Below are positions 62,101-64,000 of a DNA stretch of 64,000 bases, piece after piece (within the stretch, counting starts at the first letter, position 1; each line of letters opens with the position of its first letter). The DNA is from Nephromyces sp. MM_2019 (Eukaryota > Apicomplexa > Aconoidasida > Nephromycida). The translations under genes were made by a program, and so were the position numbers. The DNA lies in assembly GCA_015657535.1 (NCBI GenBank), contig JADHZB010002038.1, positions 83,337 to 147,336 on the forward strand, given 5' to 3'. The notes under the pieces are model-generated. The model saw only the letters and a program-made list of their open reading frames with translations, did no database searches and was not told where the DNA came from.

Positions 62101-63727
62101 GCTTGGGCCCCTATAAGCGTACAACAAGCGGATGAGGGGGGATTCTTGAAGCCTCCATCGCTCAAGACTAGGTGTGTGCCCAGAGATGATCGAGGAAACG
62201 TCAGACACACACGAGATTTGTCCTTTTCAGGGGGAGCAAAAGAGCTTGAAGAGGAAAGAACTGGCAGGATAAAGGCCCAGTTTGAGCTAAGTATGTTGGT
62301 TTGCCTAATAAATCGCTTGTTGAAGACGCAGGGAATCGACTTGACGGGCCCTGATAGCTCAAAAAAAATGTCAAGTCTGCAAGAGAATACCTCAGAGATT
62401 ATACAAGACCTCACAAACCCACTGGTGCATGCGAGTATACAGTTTTCTAGGCTACTGAGAGGTTTAAGGAAGAAGTTTCAGGGAAAAAAGGGGAGTTTCC
62501 CGCTGAAAAGTGAGAATCTGGAGATGAAGAGGGGATTTGTGGAGGTCTTTTGATGTTTTTTGCTAGTGTGAAGGGGGGCAGGGTTTCTTTTAATTTGGTT
62601 GTGGGGGAGCTGGGTTTGCTATTGGGTGTGCGTGAGGGTTGGTAATAGCATGTGTGCACAGGAATATGAATAAAGGAGTTTTTTGGTTTAGATAGGGTGC
62701 TTTTTTATATTGGGCAGCATCATTTATATACTTGAGAATCTCCAGCTGCCTGTGGTTTTGCTGCTTTGCTCGTTTTACTACTTTGCCTTTTCTCCTGCTG
62801 TTATTTATGTCTGTGTGTGCGCGTGTGCTTGTGTGCTAATGTTGTGCTCATCCCCTCCCCACCATCCTCCCTCCCATTACTTTTTCCCCCCATCTCCTCC
62901 TCTCTTCTGCACTCCACCACCTCCTCCCTTCTCTCCTGCACCCCCCCACCTCCCCGCTTCTCTCCTGCACCCCCCCAGCTTCCCCCTGCTCTACATTTCA
63001 AAAAGCACTCCCTCCTCCCTCAGGGCTAATAAGAATCTTCATCCCACCAACAACTAGTGTATCAAGTCAGGAGAAGCCAAAAAATATCCAGCCCAAGGAT
63101 ACCTCTTGTTTCCCACAGAAAAACCTACATTCCACCGATTCTTCTACCTCCCCTATCAAGCCAACACTCTCCGAAGTAGCTACCACACACACATCCCAGA
63201 AGAAGAACTCGGCGGTGTGCCGAAATCACTCAGCACCCTGCCAAGTCTCAGATGGGAGCTTTTCACCCCGAAGAAGCCCCACACACACACACAAAGCCGA
63301 TACTTCCACTACGAATACAGTGATAAAACAGGAAAAAGTTAAGCAAAACGACGAGGACCTTCTCAAGACTGCACTCACAGACTTAGTCCCTTCTACCCAG
63401 GGAAATCCTCCACAGATGATAACAGGAAGAGAAGCATCTTCAAAGGGAGGAATCTTCAGGTCTCTTACTCATTATCTCAGCCTCTTAATTTTCCATCATC
63501 CTCACAAAAAGTTGATTCCTATAATAGCTATAGGACTGCTCTGTAGATACATCACCTACAGCTATCATGACTTCAGCCAATTGCTCATCATCACGAGATA
63601 TCTGTGGCAAAAGACAAAGAAAGGAAGAAGTATACTCTTTCTTATCTTACAACTAGAATTTGCTAGGATTTACTGGTTCTTCTTTGAGATTCTCGGGAAA
63701 ATAGCAGAAAAGTTATGCGAAGAGTAA
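56110..63727 (+). CDS. Giant low-complexity protein with hydrophobic C-terminus
   Basis: Three-exon model: 56110-61480, 61982-62461, 63024-63727; 2,184 residues. Introns join in phase 1: AGAG|GTAAGA..TCTGCTTAG and AGAG|GTTTAA..CTCCCTCAG. If the second intron is not used, the protein stops at 62553. Exon 1 alone is an uninterrupted frame of 1,790 codons. It is polar, with a Ser/Pro block encoded by a TTC/TCC tract (56937-57115), Gly/His/Ser and Pro/His/Thr blocks (57830-58130), short repeats ([18 protein letters not shown], 58930-58990) and a 19-residue tandem repeat (60230-60400). Exon 2 is compact ([18 protein letters not shown]). The last about 70 residues have two hydrophobic/aromatic stretches ([38 protein letters not shown]), perhaps membrane-associated. 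I recognise no domain. The large open frame argues strongly for a real gene, while its ends are uncertain. Confidence 0.65.
60227..60400 (+). repeat. 57-bp (19-residue) tandem repeat inside the coding sequence
   Basis: Three consecutive copies of a unit reading [19 protein letters not shown], with the first copy more diverged ([17 protein letters not shown]). Nucleotide identity between copies 2 and 3 is high, which indicates recent duplication. Confidence 0.9.
61655..61830. repeat. TG-rich tract in an intron of the giant gene
   Basis: TGTGTG and TGCGTATG runs, with the module TGCCTCTATTGGTGTGTGTA at 61654 and 61708 and a one-base variant near 61799. They lie in the intron 61481-61981. Confidence 0.75.
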
Positions 63728-63829
63728 GTTTGGAGGGTTTTGCTGTTGGAAAGTAGTGAGAAAGCTGTGAAAATCGTGAAAAAAATGAAGTTCTTGAAGA
63801 GGGTGTGAGGAGATTCTGGTGGGTGGAGT

Positions 63830-64000
63830 GGGTTGCATGCGGAGGAGAAGGAGGAGAAGGATGAGAAGGAGGAGGAGAAGGAGGAGAAGGAGGAGAAGGA
63901 GAAGAAGAAGGAGGAGAAGGAGGAGAAGGATGAGAAGGAGAAGAAGGATGAGAAGGAGGAGAAGGAGGAGAAGGAGAAGAAGGAGGAGAAGGAGGAGAAG
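63830..64000. repeat. Purine-only (GGAGAA)n-type repeat at the window end
   Basis: A run built from GGAGGAGAA, GGAGAAGAA and GGATGAGAA units continues to the end of the window. It is entirely purine apart from a few T. Its full length is unknown because the window cuts it. Confidence 0.95.

Overview
The window is nuclear DNA of an alveolate, most likely an apicomplexan parasite. The strongest clue is a minus-strand gene for an alveolin (inner membrane complex protein) near 31-33 kb. Genes are intron-rich with canonical GT..AG junctions, widely spaced on both strands, and separated by long AT-rich stretches. There are no operons, bacterial-type genes, CRISPR arrays or recognisable transposons. 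The species cannot be fixed from the sequence.

Layout. 0.5-2.6 kb (+): METTL18/Hpm1-type histidine protein methyltransferase. 6.5-7.5 kb (-): clathrin light chain. 7.5-17.7 kb: mostly empty, with weak exon candidates near 9.5-9.7 kb and a few hairpins. 17.7-22.3 kb (+): an ankyrin-repeat polytopic membrane protein, then a second membrane protein of unknown family 229 bp downstream. 22.3-30.8 kb: AT-rich gene desert. 30.8-33.4 kb (-): five-exon alveolin. 36.4-38.0 kb (+): three-exon polytopic membrane protein. 38-41.8 kb: CTAG-rich and CA-rich sequence with one exon candidate. 41.8-43.2 kb (+): intronless RNase H1 with a secretory-type leader. 45.9-49.7 kb (-): ribulose-phosphate 3-epimerase in seven exons, one of only 5 nt. 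50-55.9 kb: CA/TG tracts, minisatellites and polypyrimidine tracts. 56.1-63.7 kb (+): a very large low-complexity protein (about 2,184 aa in my model) with a hydrophobic C-terminus. The window ends in a purine-only repeat.

The genes belong to separate cell systems: cytoskeletal pellicle (alveolin), vesicle coat (clathrin light chain), pentose phosphate pathway (RPE), nucleic-acid maintenance (RNase H1), and protein methylation. No multi-gene pathway is evident. All exon models were read by eye from reading-frame continuity, splice-site phase and family motifs. Phases close in every model given, but 5' ends are the least certain part.

The most notable observation is the 5-nt microexon of the epimerase gene. 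It supplies exactly the Asp-Gly of the family's active-site signature and restores the frame between two otherwise incompatible exons. Other points are the His in place of the fourth catalytic Asp of RNase H1, an ankyrin membrane protein with the layout of an ANK-DHHC acyltransferase but no DHHC motif, and the giant low-complexity protein.
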